Assembly: GCA_037783415.1 (NCBI GenBank)
Contig: JAZGTN010000165.1
Coordinates: 1,240,001-1,304,000, forward strand
DNA length: 64,000 nucleotides
DNA from: Leptasterias polaris
Taxonomy: Eukaryota > Echinodermata > Asteroidea > Forcipulatida > Asteriidae
Direction: 5' to 3'
In this document: one piece after another, positions 21,089 to 31,563 of the stretch
Position numbering within the stretch: position 1 is the stretch's first letter
How the letters are laid out: every line of letters begins with the position of its first letter
Translations under genes and position numbers: made by a program
Notes under the pieces: model-generated
The model's input: only the letters and a program-made list of their open reading frames with translations
What the model was told of the DNA's origin: nothing
Databases searched by the model: none

Positions 21089-21538
21089 AGTAATAATAAA
21101 TAATAATAATAATGGCTTCTTATATAGCGCTCATATCCGTCACTCAGTGACGCTCAAGGCGCTTCAACAGTAAATATTTTCCTGCAAGGTATATATGTGG
21201 AGCTACTTTTTGAATTTTGAGGCCTATTTCTTTACATAGCACCATGTAATGGTTTACAAGGTGCTGTGGCGCAATATGCAGCCGATCAAACCAGGAACAC
21301 CGGGGCAAACCCCTTCTCTTTTCGATAAGTGCACTGGGTTCTTTACGTGCATTACACAACACACGGGACCAACGGCTTTACGTCCCATCCGAAGGACGAA
21401 GCAATAATGGTTAAGTGTCTTGCTTAATAAGGACACAAGTGTCACGACCGGGACTCGAACCCACACTCTGCTGAACAGAAACACCAGAGCTTGAGTCCGG
21501 TGCTGTTATCCGCAGTGCCTCTAATCACCACTAATGGA
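21089..21538 (-). mobile_element. tRNA-derived SINE with LINE-like tail, copy 1
   Basis: Minus-strand order is a tRNA-like head with B-box GGGTTCGAGTCCCGG (plus 21450-21464), a central conserved body including CAAGACACTTAACCATTATTG and GGGACGTAAAGCC, GAGAAGGGGTTTGCCCCGG, then the tail AAGCGCCTTGAG and GCGCTATATAAG and (ATT)n at 21089-21114. The body is shared with 31564-31828. The order of parts (Pol III promoter head, conserved centre, LINE tail) is that of CORE/Deu/Meta-type SINEs; which one is not decided. Confidence 0.75.
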
Positions 21539-21734
21539 CCTAATCACCACTACTAGGTGCGATGAACCATTTTGTATAAACTATAAATTGAGACAAATAT
21601 GGGCTAAATTCAAAAGAAATTTCGCTATAATTTATTTTATTTAGTTACAAAGGTCTATATAATGAATTGGGCGATTAGAAGTGATTGTGTTCTCAAAAAA
21701 TGTATTACACGCAAATATCAAACGGACAGTTTAA

Positions 21735-21945
21735 TTTATTGTATTTGTTCTCTCGAAATACTCGATCGCTCCCTCGACATTTTACTCCGTTCCCACGAAA
21801 TGTTATTTTAAGGGGACGCTATAACATTAGGAGGGAACGAAATAGGTTATTTCGTAGGAACGAAGTATAATTTCGAGGAAATATTATTTCTTTTGAACAA
21901 AATATCATTTCGTTCCCACGAAATATCTAAGCGGCAACGAAGGCC
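21735..21945. repeat. Palindromic CGAAAT/TTTCGTTCC repeat array B
   Basis: Units such as TCTCGAAATACTCGATCGCTCC, TTCCCACGAAATGTTATTTTA, GGAACGAAATAGGTTATTTC and CATTTCGTTCCCACGAAAT occur in both orientations, so the array can fold on itself. It uses the same core as arrays at 10120-10635 and 22475-22650. Confidence 0.6.
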
Positions 21946-22474
21946 GTGATCTATCATTTTGTTTTGAGTATCATTACGAGAGTAACGTTCAACTAACAGC
22001 TTATGAATATATATATATATATTTTTTTATATATAATTTATTTACCCTACACGATGTGTGTTAAGCACTGTATACTCAGTACTTTCCCGAGTTGTTGTTG
22101 CTGTTATTTGTTTGTTTTTCCGGGGTTGGGGGTTGAGATTGTTTTCTTATTAACTAAGTTGAAGTTGCATTATAGTCTCAAATGAAATGAGAAGAGCAGG
22201 GTTGAATTCGGAAAGGGGAACAAATTATAAGTCTTAACTTTTCGACCTACAAAGAAACAACTGTAAAATAGGGATAAAGATAAGATGCATTATTGGCAAC
22301 AAAAGGGCTGTCAATCAATCTACTGGTTGTTGTATTATTTGCTTCGCCATTAAAATGAGTGAAATAATCTGATGTAGTTGTAAGAGATTTCGGAAAAGAT
22401 ACACTAATGAAATAATAGCTTTTATATCCCATAAATTCTTTTGGCATATCAAGGACTCCGTACCAGCAAAATTA

Positions 22475-22650
22475 TTTCGGTACCTCGAAATATGTTTTTC
22501 TTCTTTCGAACGAATAGTTTAATTTCGTTCCTTCGCAATAATATTTCATTTCCAAGAAATGACTTATTTCATTCCCTCGAATTACTTTTTCAAGGGAACA
22601 AAACACACATTTCGAAGGAACGAAATAATAAATTATTTCATACTCGGTAA
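22475..22650. repeat. Palindromic CGAAAT/TTTCGTTCC repeat array C
   Basis: Contains CGGTACCTCGAAATATG, TTTAATTTCGTTCCTTCGCAA, TTTCATTCCCTCGAATTAC and, in the opposite sense, TTTCGAAGGAACGAAATAAT. Same core motif as arrays A and B. Confidence 0.6.
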
Positions 22651-23865
22651 CATGTTCTCTTGTTATTACTTATTTATTTGCGCTAAAACGTTTCAACACT
22701 AATTAGAGAATTATTGTTTTCACTGCAAACGGTTTTCGTGCCTTTACCCAACTACTAGGGTAAACAAACACAAACGTATTTGGAACATGTTTTTACTCAA
22801 CAAAGGGTGGCTGGTGTTTTGGGTTTGGGATTTTTTTATCCCCACTGTCAGCAGTTTGGGATGGTGCATTCCTTTCTTGCTGTGTGTATGGCTGGCCACT
22901 GCTGGGGTGTTTATTTTTGTGGCACGCCCTCTTAATTGTTGCTTTAGCCCATTCAATTGTGCAATATTGTAATTATTTATTTTAGTTATTTGTTTTTGTA
23001 TTGTTTATTTACCTGCTATTAAAATCGCCTTCTGTACAGCAACAACAAATATCTTTATTTAAATTTGTGTGTACCACAGATGTGGGGCAAAAGATCTACG
23101 GATCATAGCATGTGTTTGTTTTTGCTGTCCCTCGCCCGTCTTGGGATTTATTGTCTTGCATTTTGTTATGTACGGTTTTTGTGGCATATTATAACATATT
23201 TACAATAATAAATACCAATGAGCGTCATACTTCGCAGAAACCGGTGTGGCAGGAGATTCTTTTCCCCTGATGATTCTGTCCAAAACTGCGGCGAGTTGTC
23301 TATGAATTTAATCTGATAGCGAATCAATTATTTTCAATAAATTTCCTTCAGCCCATGGTAACTAACCGTATAGGGGACACAGAAGGGGACACAATCTTCA
23401 ATTACATGAATGGCTGGCCTTACATGAAAGTCCACCCCCCCCCCCCAGAAAACAAAATGGACCATGATATTATTGCTTGAAATGGGCCTTCATTTTCAAA
23501 CAATTTCCAACCACCCCCCTGCACGCTGCTGTGCGATGGGTGGCGCTATTGCGCCGATATACATTTTCTTTCATATTCGTCTCTCCCCCAAAACAAAACA
23601 AAAACAAATAATATATATTAACAATAATAGAAACAATATATAAATATTTAATATATAACTAGACATTAAGTGTTTGTCGACAAACACAAAGCTGTTCCGT
23701 GTTTTTTTGCTTCGATTCAGTGCTTCAAAGCTTTAAAGTTGGTCTGATTTAGATAGAAGACTCTTGACCTTTTTGACAAGCCCCTTTTCACCTAAGTGTG
23801 CCTAAAAACCTAAACCTGGTCTTCATTCTGATACTGATTCGAAAGGAGCTTTTAAACCAGAATTA
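22651..23865. other. No gene recognised; one MITE-end fragment
   Basis: Short open frames near 22744-22972 lack recognisable features. At 23241-23292 the string ACCGGTGTGGCAGGAGATTC and then GATTCTGTCC matches one end of the TIR element at 44750-44925, indicating a truncated relative. A poly(C) run lies near 23434. Confidence 0.45.
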
Positions 23866-24209
23866 AAGGTCAACATGGGATCATGGTAACCCTTATGTAA
23901 CATTTAATAAGGGTTTATAACTGAAAAGAAATTGAATATCGGTTGTGTAGTTCTTGAGATATGGTCCCACTTCCGGTTGACCCAGAAGTAAAGGTTTGTG
24001 ACGCGACAGGGTGCTTACCCGGTTAATAAATATTCCATGTTAAATTGCAGAAGTGTAAAGGCTATGACACACGATTGAGGGCGCTAGCGCTAGCAGCATA
24101 GGCGTAGTACTAAAGCATAGGCGAAGCAGCGCGTGCACTGAGTGGACGGCGAGGGTCACCGTTCACTCATGTGAGGCGTACAGCGCATGCGCGAGGCTGC
24201 ACCAAAAGC

Positions 24210-24217
24210 TATATAAA
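24210..24217 (+). promoter_or_regulatory. TATA box of the solo LTR
   Basis: TATATAAA follows a GC-rich stretch and precedes an expected start about 30 bases downstream, the normal U3/R arrangement. Activity is not shown. Confidence 0.5.
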
Positions 24218-24768
24218 GCGCGTGTTTCCGTGTGAGCAGGGTCCTTCCGCTGTGCTAGGATAAGGTGCGTACAAACTGATAGGCGGGTATAACCTCCTTG
24301 TATAACCAGGCGGTTGGGAATGTGGTAGGCTGTGTGGAGATAATAGGATTCTCATAGGATCCTAGCGGTTGTGCGATCGGAAATAGAGATCTCTGCCGAA
24401 ACCCTGCAACGCAAGTTGCGCGGGGCGGTGACTCTATAATCTCCCGTGGCCTGATCAGACCCTTATGTCCCGGTGTGCGAGGCTGGCGGTACTGCCTGGT
24501 CCGTTGCTGTCATAGCGCTATCGAATAGAGTGAGGAAGGGCGTGAGACTATTACCCGTGGGGCGTGCGATCGATTATTACGGGCGTGTTGCTGAAACCCA
24601 TCAGTGCAGAAACTGCGTGGGCGACATCCCTGTATTGTTATAGTCCCTACCTGCGTCATTCAAATCTTAAGCGCATGTCCGTAGCAAACTGAGACGTGAG
24701 TCATAGACCTCCATTGTGTTGTGTAAAGGGCGCCACCTACGGTGGTTGAGGAGCCGAGAAGATTGTAC

Positions 24769-24774
24769 AATAAA
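24769..24774 (+). terminator. Poly(A) signal of the solo LTR
   Basis: AATAAA followed by a GT-rich stretch (TGTGTGCTACTTG, TGTGTTTGTTCTTGTTG), the usual poly(A) signal plus downstream element, about 280 bases before the LTR end. Confidence 0.5.
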
Positions 24775-25329
24775 ACATCTTTGTTGCCATGTGTGCTACT
24801 TGAAACCTTGTGTCATCCTGTGTTTGTTCTTGTTGTCTTCGTCTGGAGCCGAGTCTAGGAGTTAAGGGTCAGGGGTCATCAGTAGCGTCCCGAGCGACGT
24901 ACCATAATTATACCAGCACTGGGACGGTATATTTCTATCCCAACGGATCTGTCTCTAGCCGCTCAGAGCGTTTCCGGCCAGGCCGTCCGATGCCGACACT
25001 CTCTTAGGGTAGTTGTTCAGCAACTTCCTATTCGAGGGGGGTGTTGCGCCACAGGTTAAAATGGTTTCACGGTTACCCAATGCTAATCTCCAATGCCCAA
25101 AAGGAGTCCATAACTGAACAAAGTTTGAAAATCGGTTGTGTAGTTCTGGAGATGGTCCCACTTCCGGTTGACCTAGAAGTAAAGGTCAACATGGGGTCAC
25201 AGTTACCCAAGGCTAATCTCCAATGCCCAAAAAGTCTATACCTTAAAAAAGTTTCTAAAATCGGCTGTGTTATTCTTGAGATATGGTCCCACTTCCGGTT
25301 GGCCCATAGGTAAAGGTCAACATGGGGTC

Positions 25330-25580
25330 ACGGTTACCCAAAGCTAATCTCCAAATGCCCAAGGAGTCTATAACTGAAAAAAGTTTGACGATCGGTTGTT
25401 TATACGGTATAGTTTTTGAGATACAGTGGTCTCAAGATTGGCTAATTAAATATTCACCTCGCTGTAAATGGGCTAATTAATTAAGAAAAAAAAAAAAATT
25501 ACATTGAGAGTTAAGTTCATGTACTAAGCTTCAATTTGATATAGGAGCTAACTCTTTCATATTTTTACGCTTTAGGAAAA
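25330..25580 (+). repeat. Direct repeat flanking the 25.6-28.3 kb array, left copy
   Basis: GGCTAATTAAATATTCACCT, then GCTAATTAATTAAGAA, then ACTAAGCTTCAATTTGATA occur here and again at about 28395-28515 in the same order. The two copies enclose the roughly 480-bp tandem array and other sequence. Confidence 0.6.
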
Positions 25581-25584
25581 AAGG

Positions 25585-27330
25585 TCACATGCACGGTTGT
25601 GTAAACAGGTTTTTTTACTTGAAATTTTGTTTATGAAACTGCTGTTACACGGGTCACCAACTGTTTCAGAAACCGTATGTTTATTGACAAAAAATAACCA
25701 TGAATGCTCAGGCTTATACGTAAACCTGTGACGGTTACACGGTTAAGTGACAGATCTTACGGTTAAACGTTAACATTTGTATGGTTCGGATAAACGTTGA
25801 AAAATTCACTTAAAAAGTGCCGCGTAATGCTGACCATAATAACTGTGATCACGATTTTTACAGCACAATATCCCATAAAACACACACACATTTACAGACT
25901 CGTAGTCTTTGTTATTCCAATACAACTGTGCGTGCAGCAATATTTGTGAGAAACATTGCACGCTAGGGGGCGTTCCACAACAATTCGATTGCGCATGCTC
26001 GCTTTTGCAGGGTGTGAATGCGCAAAGTCAAATTTCTGCAATGAAGAATGAAGACACAATGTTTTTGATCACATGCCGGTTGTGTAAACATTTTTTTTTA
26101 CTTGAAATGTTGTTCATGAAACTGCTGTTACACGGGTCACCAACTGTTTCAGAAACGGTTACACGTTAAAAAAAAACACGTGAATGCGCAGGCTTATACG
26201 TAAGCCTGTGACGGTTACACAGTTAAGTGACAGATCTTACGGTTAAACGTTCACATTTGTACAGTTCGGATAAACGTAGAAAAATTCACTTGAAAAGTGC
26301 TGCGAAATGCTGACCATAATAATTGCCACACACACCCATATCGTTTCCAATTTACAGGCTTAAGTCTTTGTTATTTCATTACTTTGTGTGCGGCATTAGT
26401 TGCAAGAAACATTGAACGCTAGGGGGCGTTCCATAACAATTCGATTGTGCATGCTTGCTTTTGCAGGGTGATTGCGCAAAGTCAAAATTCTGCAATAAAG
26501 AAGGAGGACTATGGTGTTCCATATGTGCCACTCCTTTCCAAAATTGAAAAGGCGACGGACAAAATTGAAAAGGCGACGGACAGAATTGAAAAGGCGACGG
26601 ACAAAATTGAAAAGGCGACAGAAAGGAGTGGCACATATGGAACACCATAGAAGACACAATGTTTTTGATCACATGCTGGTTGTGTAAACAGTTGTTTTTA
26701 CATGAAATGTTGTTTATGAAACTGCTGTTACACGGGTCATCAACTGTTTCAGAATTACGGTTACACGTTTACAAAAAAATAATCGTGAATGCGCAGGCTT
26801 ATACGTAAGCCTGTGACGGTTACACGGTTAAGTAACAGATCTTACGGTTAAACGTTCACATTTGTACGGTTCGGATAAACATTGAAAAATCCACTTGAAA
26901 AGTGCTGCGAAATGCTGACCATAATAATTGCCACACACACCTATATCGTTTCCATTTTACAGGCTTAAGTCTTTGTTATTTCATTACTTTGCGTGCGGCA
27001 TTAGTTGCAAGAAACATTGAACGCTAGAGGGCATTCCACAATAAATCGATTGCACGGTTACCCGGTTAACCAATAAACGATAATCCTGTTAAACGTTTAA
27101 ATGTTTACGTTTACGTTTAAATGCTGAGGCTTTGTAAGCCTGCCTGTGACGGTCACACGGTTAACCATCCGATCAACCGGTTAAACATCTACATTATTAC
27201 GGTTCGGATAAATGTTTAAAAATCAGCCTCAAAAAGTGACCATAATAATGTGAACGGTTACACATGTAACTGACCGTTTCAGAAATGATTACGAGTTTAC
27301 TAAAAAATAACTGTAAATGCATGTAAACAA
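25585..27330 (+). repeat. About 480-bp tandem repeat rich in CGGTTA motifs
   Basis: The marker CACATGC-CGGTTGTGTAAACA recurs at about 25586, 26070 and 26668; the larger second spacing is explained by a 140-bp insertion at 26510-26649. Each unit carries TGACGGTTACACGGTTAA, CAGATCTTACGGTTAAACGT and GGTTCGGATAAACG, then ACGCTAGGGGGCGTTCCA. A fourth, shorter and more diverged unit runs to about 27330. No coding potential is evident. Confidence 0.7.
26510..26649. mobile_element. 140-bp MITE with 29-bp perfect TIRs and internal 21-bp repeats
   Basis: It starts TATGGTGTTCCATATGTGCC and ends with the exact complement; the TIR extends 29 bases. Between the TIRs are four 21-base units of the form CAAAATTGAAAAGGCGACGGA. 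Outside are GAGGAC (left) and GAAGAC (right), a probable 6-base target duplication with one change. The neighbouring tandem units lack the insertion. Its TATGG-start and 6-base duplication match the foldback element at 11557-18241, suggesting one transposase family moved both. Confidence 0.8.
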
Positions 27331-28299
27331 AATGATGTTGTATTTAAATCGTAATTGTAACAATTTTTCTACCCTGAAATGCCAATCGAGTATGTTATAT
27401 TTGTTTAGGCTAAAACAGTAAATTCATATGGGATACGATTGTATTGTAATTTTGTCTCTTCACACCCCCAAATCCAACACTGACCGTTTAGCCATGGAAA
27501 AACTAATTTCTGTTTACCACACCTTTCCTCAATCAGCTCTTTTTATTGTTTATTGCAACCGCCATCAAGTTTTGTAACTGATACATCGCGGTTTCCTGAA
27601 GTAATGCCTTTGCACAAGAAACTTTAAACATATCGTTTTCCGGCGAACGGGACCCAAGCGCAGACAAGTGTGCCACCCAGAAACATCGCCAAGAACGCGG
27701 CGCTCATATTCTTTACGTCCACGCTGAAATCTGAATAACTATCTGATTACACGACGCTGCGCTGATGCAAGACAAATTCTTTTCGATTCTTGGAATGAAC
27801 GTAGACTTGTGTCAGTCGGCGACAGGAATGATGACTCTATGTATATTCTACAAAAACGTCAACAACACGGGTCATAAATGGGTTTAGGATTTGAACGAGT
27901 CTAGGAAACCCAAGAAAGAGCACCGTTAAACTCATATAGATTGAGGCCGCGCTATACGAGTTTAACGGTGCATTTTTAACTTAAAACAAAAGGTAAACAA
28001 TTTACTCCTTGTCGTTTATAAACAAATATCAAATTCTAGTCAGAGTACCCATGGCGTTCAATTTGCCTGAGAATTATTTTTTTTTTTCTACTGACAATGT
28101 TTTAATAAGTTTTGATGCTTTGAAACTGACCGTCACTATAATCTTTCTTGTTTTAAGAAATATTTGTGTAATCTAGGACGTTAAATTTGAGCCTAATTGA
28201 AAAATTATGTTTTTAGAAGTCGGATTTGTTTTCCCTATCTCCATGTGTTTTGTACACGGGCGAAAACGCGCAATAAATGACGTCATTGTGACGTCGTCC
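27331..28299. other. No gene recognised; contains a 14-bp hairpin
   Basis: The only structure I see is the inverted repeat GCACCGTTAAACTC (27920-27933) and its exact complement (27958-27971) with a 24-base loop. Its role is unknown. Confidence 0.5.
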
Positions 28300-28545
28300 G
28301 TAATTTTAGGCCAAAAAACACATCTACAGTATACCAGAAGTCTAAAACTGAAAAAAATTTGACGATCGGGGCTATACTTTTTGAGATATGGTGCTTACAA
28401 GGTTGGCTAATTAAATATTCACCTCGCTGTTAATTTGCTAATTAATTAAGAATTAAAAAAATTATCACAATACATGTTAAGTTTATTTACTAAGCTTCAA
28501 TTTGATACCTATTGATCTCACTCTTTCGTATTACGCTCTAGGATG
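28300..28545 (+). repeat. Direct repeat flanking the 25.6-28.3 kb array, right copy
   Basis: Counterpart of 25330-25580, including the GACGATCGG and TTTTTGAGATA strings that end the 131-bp repeat unit. Divergence is moderate, with small indels. Confidence 0.6.
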
Positions 28546-28641
28546 TTAGCTGTATACAAAAAACGTGTGCAAATGCTATGGGATTTAGGCGGAAACAAAG
28601 AATAATAATAAGAAACATAAAAAAAATCTCGACGAAAACAA

Positions 28642-28673
28642 TAGCTGTTCCGACAGCTAGGTCGGAACAGCTA
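28642..28673. repeat. Perfect 13-bp hairpin
   Basis: TAGCTGTTCCGAC (28642-28654) and GTCGGAACAGCTA (28661-28673) are exact complements around a six-base loop. Followed by AT dinucleotide tracts. Could be a transposon end or a structured transcript; nothing decides. Confidence 0.55.
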
Positions 28674-30040
28674 ATTAGTAGGGGAATATATATCTATATA
28701 CCTTCATCAGAGGCAAATATATATATTTTTTTCCCGTGTTGGTCAACAGAGTATGGATTTCGAAATGTGGGAGACACTAAGCCCAAACTCAGTCTTCGCT
28801 GCTTATATAAATATATATATATATTATACCTATAATTAGAAGGGGAAATATATATAATTACAAAAATAATAAAACATAAACAATAATGCTGGTTACGGGC
28901 TGGCTTGTCGCAAATGATGTGGTGTTATTACTTGAGAATTACGCAACTGTCTGACAACTCATGATTGTCGGATGCTCCACATTTGAATCGCCAGATACAT
29001 CGATCATCTCAAAGCGTGTATTGAATCAGAATAGATGGAAGATAATAAATAAGAACTATCGTTTACTTCAGCCTAGCCTCAATAATGTTTTTGACAACTT
29101 CAAAACGTTTTTACAAGTGAGAGAGGCGAACACCCCCCAGTAAAAAAAAGTTTGACTTAAATCAATAAAACAACATAGTCAACGTGTGTTTATCATTAAC
29201 AAACGTCAGATCTGTGCTTGACCACCATAGCTTTTGAACTTGCAATTCTCGTTTACATGATGGTGCGCCCCCTGTCGTTGGAAACATAACATGACGTCAC
29301 ACAAACTGACGTTCCGACGTGTCGTGTTTTTTGTAAAATTAGTGGCATCAAAAGTTAAATCTTTTGAGATGACGTCATTTCTAGAACGTTTATTCATTGA
29401 TATGGTGGCCCTGAAGGGACATCACAAATCGCACATTTAATGCAAATGCTATGTTGCAAATATAATCGCTACATTCGTATTATTCTACGTATCGTAAACA
29501 CAAAGTAATAAGATGACTTCAACACAAAAGAACAGTTTGTACAAGGCAAAAAATGCAACCACGTGATGTTTTACTTTAAAGTCGTCAAATGCGCGGCAGG
29601 CAATTTAAAGCAATTTCTTCAGGCAAATCGTTGAAGTTTTTAGGCCGAATTAAAACCATCATTAATAATTTATAGCTACGATTTGAAGTATGCTTTTCTT
29701 CCTCCATTCTTACGTCAGAAAGTCCATTTCTATTATATTTCTACCTCATGTGGACAATAGACAAAAAAAATAATCACAAATTCAAAACGTTTGCTTTAGG
29801 TTAACTTTTGGTGCGGTCGCTAGTCAACCTTGCTATCCGAGGGGTGCGGTCGCTAGTCAACCTTGCTTTTATTTTATTTTCTTCTCTTTTTCATTATGCA
29901 AATTCTCTTGTATCGAGATTGCCAAAATAATATAAAACATATTCTCCATAACATAGGCTCTCTCTAACTGCATAGAAAATAGTAATGATCAATATCAATA
30001 CTGCAAAACGGCAGAGACAATTATAATATCACATTGCGAT
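28674..30040. other. No gene recognised
   Basis: AT-rich sequence with microsatellite-like ATAT tracts near 28690-28860 and a 34-base direct duplication (GTGCGGTCGCTAGTCAACCT) at about 29810-29868. Open frames of 60-65 residues show no features. Confidence 0.5.
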
Positions 30041-30916
30041 TCATATTCCAAGTGATTGGGATGTTAGCATGGTTGTGGTGGGGTCTAACTTAAGATAGGC
30101 GTTTCGGGCCATTTCGGTCTTCCATCTACCATGTTTGAAGATGAGGAAGGGAGGGACATTTGCGTTACATGCGGCTGTAGCACCGCTGGATCTGAGGCTG
30201 TGAAGACCATAATTGGAAATATCAGGTACAATGGGCCGGAGGGCTTCAAGTACAATTTCGCGTGTGCGAGTGTAACTTAAAGGATGGTTGGACGGGGTGA
30301 AACCCTTTTTAGTACGTTGAAGCCTCCGTAGTACTGGCAACGATGAGTCCGGCGGATCACCCAAGGCCGTGAAGTATCGCTCTGCAGCTGCTACGGGGCA
30401 TGTAGACTTGAATGTTCTGAAAATTACTACCTCTGACCCCTGTCTGAACTGATATGTTTTTGATCTGGGAAGGTGTATTGTCAGGTTGTCACTGGCTATT
30501 TTGCAGTCCTTGCGCTTTACTGCCGATAGGTCATTAAATCGCAGAAAACCTGCGTAGGACACCAGGCAAACAAAAACAATTCGCAAATTGGCCAGAGTGG
30601 CGTTATTGTGACCATAACGATCCATAATTTTTGATAGTATGTCCGGTGTGATGGGTTCTTTCCGAATAGGAGCTGATGAATGGAGACGTTTAAAGCCTTT
30701 CGGAGCTGTCTTCACCATCGCGTTGTCTGTTGGGGAAGGTAAGCCGGCCAGGTTGTGAACCCACTTGATTGCCGCTGTGGCTGATTCGGCGATAGACTTT
30801 GGTCCGGTGGTTGCCAGATGGGTGATGTACAGCGTGAGTTGGTAGGGGTTGACGGGGAATACTGCCATGCCAGTTTTAGACGATGCCCAGGTCTCCCATC
30901 TTGCCCAACAAGCCAT
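30041..30916 (-). CDS. Tyrosine recombinase (phage-integrase family), transposon-type, catalytic set complete
   Basis: The 291-residue frame has a core-binding N-terminal helical region and a catalytic domain. Visible active-site residues: Arg126 in AGFLRFNDL, His239 and Arg242 in YGLHSLR, His262 in KHGRW and Tyr274 in ARNAYLK, the full R-H-x-x-R-H-Y set. DNA strand exchange by a 3'-phosphotyrosine link is the family reaction. Metazoan relatives belong to DIRS/Ngaro retroelements or Cryptons. No reverse transcriptase lies nearby, which favours a Crypton-like or domesticated gene, or a DIRS fragment. The same frame extends upstream past one stop to 31150, so the ATG at 30916 may not be the original start. 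Confidence 0.75.
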   Translation of the reverse strand: MACWARWETWASSKTGMAVFPVNPYQLTLYITHLATTGPKSIAESATAAIKWVHNLAGLPSPTDNAMVKTAPKGFKRLHSSAPIRKEPITPDILSKIMDRYGHNNATLANLRIVFVCLVSYAGFLRFNDLSAVKRKDCKIASDNLTIHLPRSKTYQFRQGSEVVIFRTFKSTCPVAAAERYFTALGDPPDSSLPVLRRLQRTKKGFTPSNHPLSYTRTREIVLEALRPIVPDISNYGLHSLRSSGATAACNANVPPFLIFKHGRWKTEMARNAYLKLDPTTTMLTSQSLGI

Positions 30917-31150
30917 ATATTTCTAGTTGGTTGAAGGTGCAGTAGCTGACAGGAGTAGATTTCGTAGGCTGGTGGTTGCCAGTTGGCGTAATGTTGGGTC
31001 TTGTAGTGAACTTGCGAGGTTGCTCCAAGTGGCTGAAAAAGCAACAAAAACACGGGCAAAGCAATTGGTTCGTGTTAAAACATGCAAAGAGCTTTTAATC
31101 AACAAATGTCGGACATTCAACAAAGCGCAAACGGCTTTATAATGAGACAC
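30917..31150 (-). pseudogene. N-terminal extension of the tyrosine recombinase, separated by a stop codon
   Basis: In frame with the recombinase, this stretch reads AFSATWSNLASSLQDPTLRQ and LATTSLRNLLLSATAPSTN, then TAG, then KYMACWARWETW. The sequence after the stop looks like the usual start of the core-binding domain, so the stop probably arose by a single base change inside one coding region. A pyrimidine-rich tract ending in CAG at about 31032 could instead be a splice acceptor, making the upstream part intronic. Confidence 0.45.
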
Positions 31151-31464
31151 AATATCTCTCAGTTAGCTTAATTATGATGCGGGATGACTATATAGTAAGG
31201 CCCCCCGTACTTTTATGGGTGGCTCGTCTTTGAAAGAGCTAGACAATGATGCGGGGACATAGTCATTCGGTGTTGAGCACCAGTCTGAGTTAATGTTTAG
31301 CGCTCAGCGGCCACGAACAACTCTTAGAGGAAACGTGGGTGCATCCCGGGTGCTCAACGGGGGTGCACTCCCCCTGTACCGAATGCTGGGTTGGGAGTGG
31401 GTGGGAAAGTAACGTGTGGTCAGGTTGACTGTTGAACCGAGAGTGAGCTCAGTGAACACTCTGC

Positions 31465-31472
31465 TATTTATA
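31465..31472 (-). promoter_or_regulatory. Candidate TATA box upstream of the recombinase
   Basis: TATAAATA on the minus strand, about 315 bases before the upstream ATG at 31150. Placement is plausible for a promoter, but no other element supports it. Confidence 0.25.
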
Positions 31473-31563
31473 CTATTCAGTAGTTATGTAATACACAATG
31501 CCAATGCATTCGCACCTATCGTGCGAAAACAAATAGAAATTATACATCTTTTTCCTTTACATT

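Larger units (their letters stand above)
23997..25053 (+). mobile_element. Solo LTR of an LTR retrotransposon (GGTT duplication)
   Basis: The 1057-base block starts TGTGACGCGA and ends TTGCGCCACA, an imperfect short inverted pair with TG...CA borders. GGTT occurs directly on each side (23993-23996 and 25054-25057). It has a TATA box (24210-24217) and an AATAAA (24769-24774) in the right order for plus orientation. There is no gag or pol on either side, so LTR-LTR recombination has removed the body. It shares only the extreme terminal pattern with the Gypsy LTR at 53600-54708. Confidence 0.75.
23866..25430 (+). repeat. 131-bp tandem repeat, split by a solo LTR
   Basis: The unit includes CCCACTTCCGGTTGACCCAG, AAGTAAAGGTCAACATGGG, GTCACGGTTACCCAA and CTAATCTCCAATGCCCAA. 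The CCCACTTCCGG marker falls at about 23966, 25157 and 25288, the last two 131 bases apart; the LTR accounts for the extra distance before them. About 3.5 units remain. Confidence 0.7.

Noticed and set aside
21450..21464. A functional tRNA gene (perfect B-box)
   Set aside because: No acceptor stem or cloverleaf can be built; it is the head of a SINE.
22744..22972. Open frames on both strands with hydrophobic runs
   Set aside because: Simple T-rich composition explains them; no start, splice or domain support.
23997..25053. Solo LTR belonging to the Gypsy element at 48-54.7 kb
   Set aside because: Only the extreme ends (TGTG-CG) are alike; lengths are similar, but the interiors do not match and the AACCTCA motif is absent.
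26379..26672. Periodic proteins on the minus strand and a Lys/Ala/Thr-repeat protein on the plus strand
   Set aside because: They are translations of the four 21-bp repeats inside a 140-bp MITE; several frames are open simply because 21 is a multiple of three.
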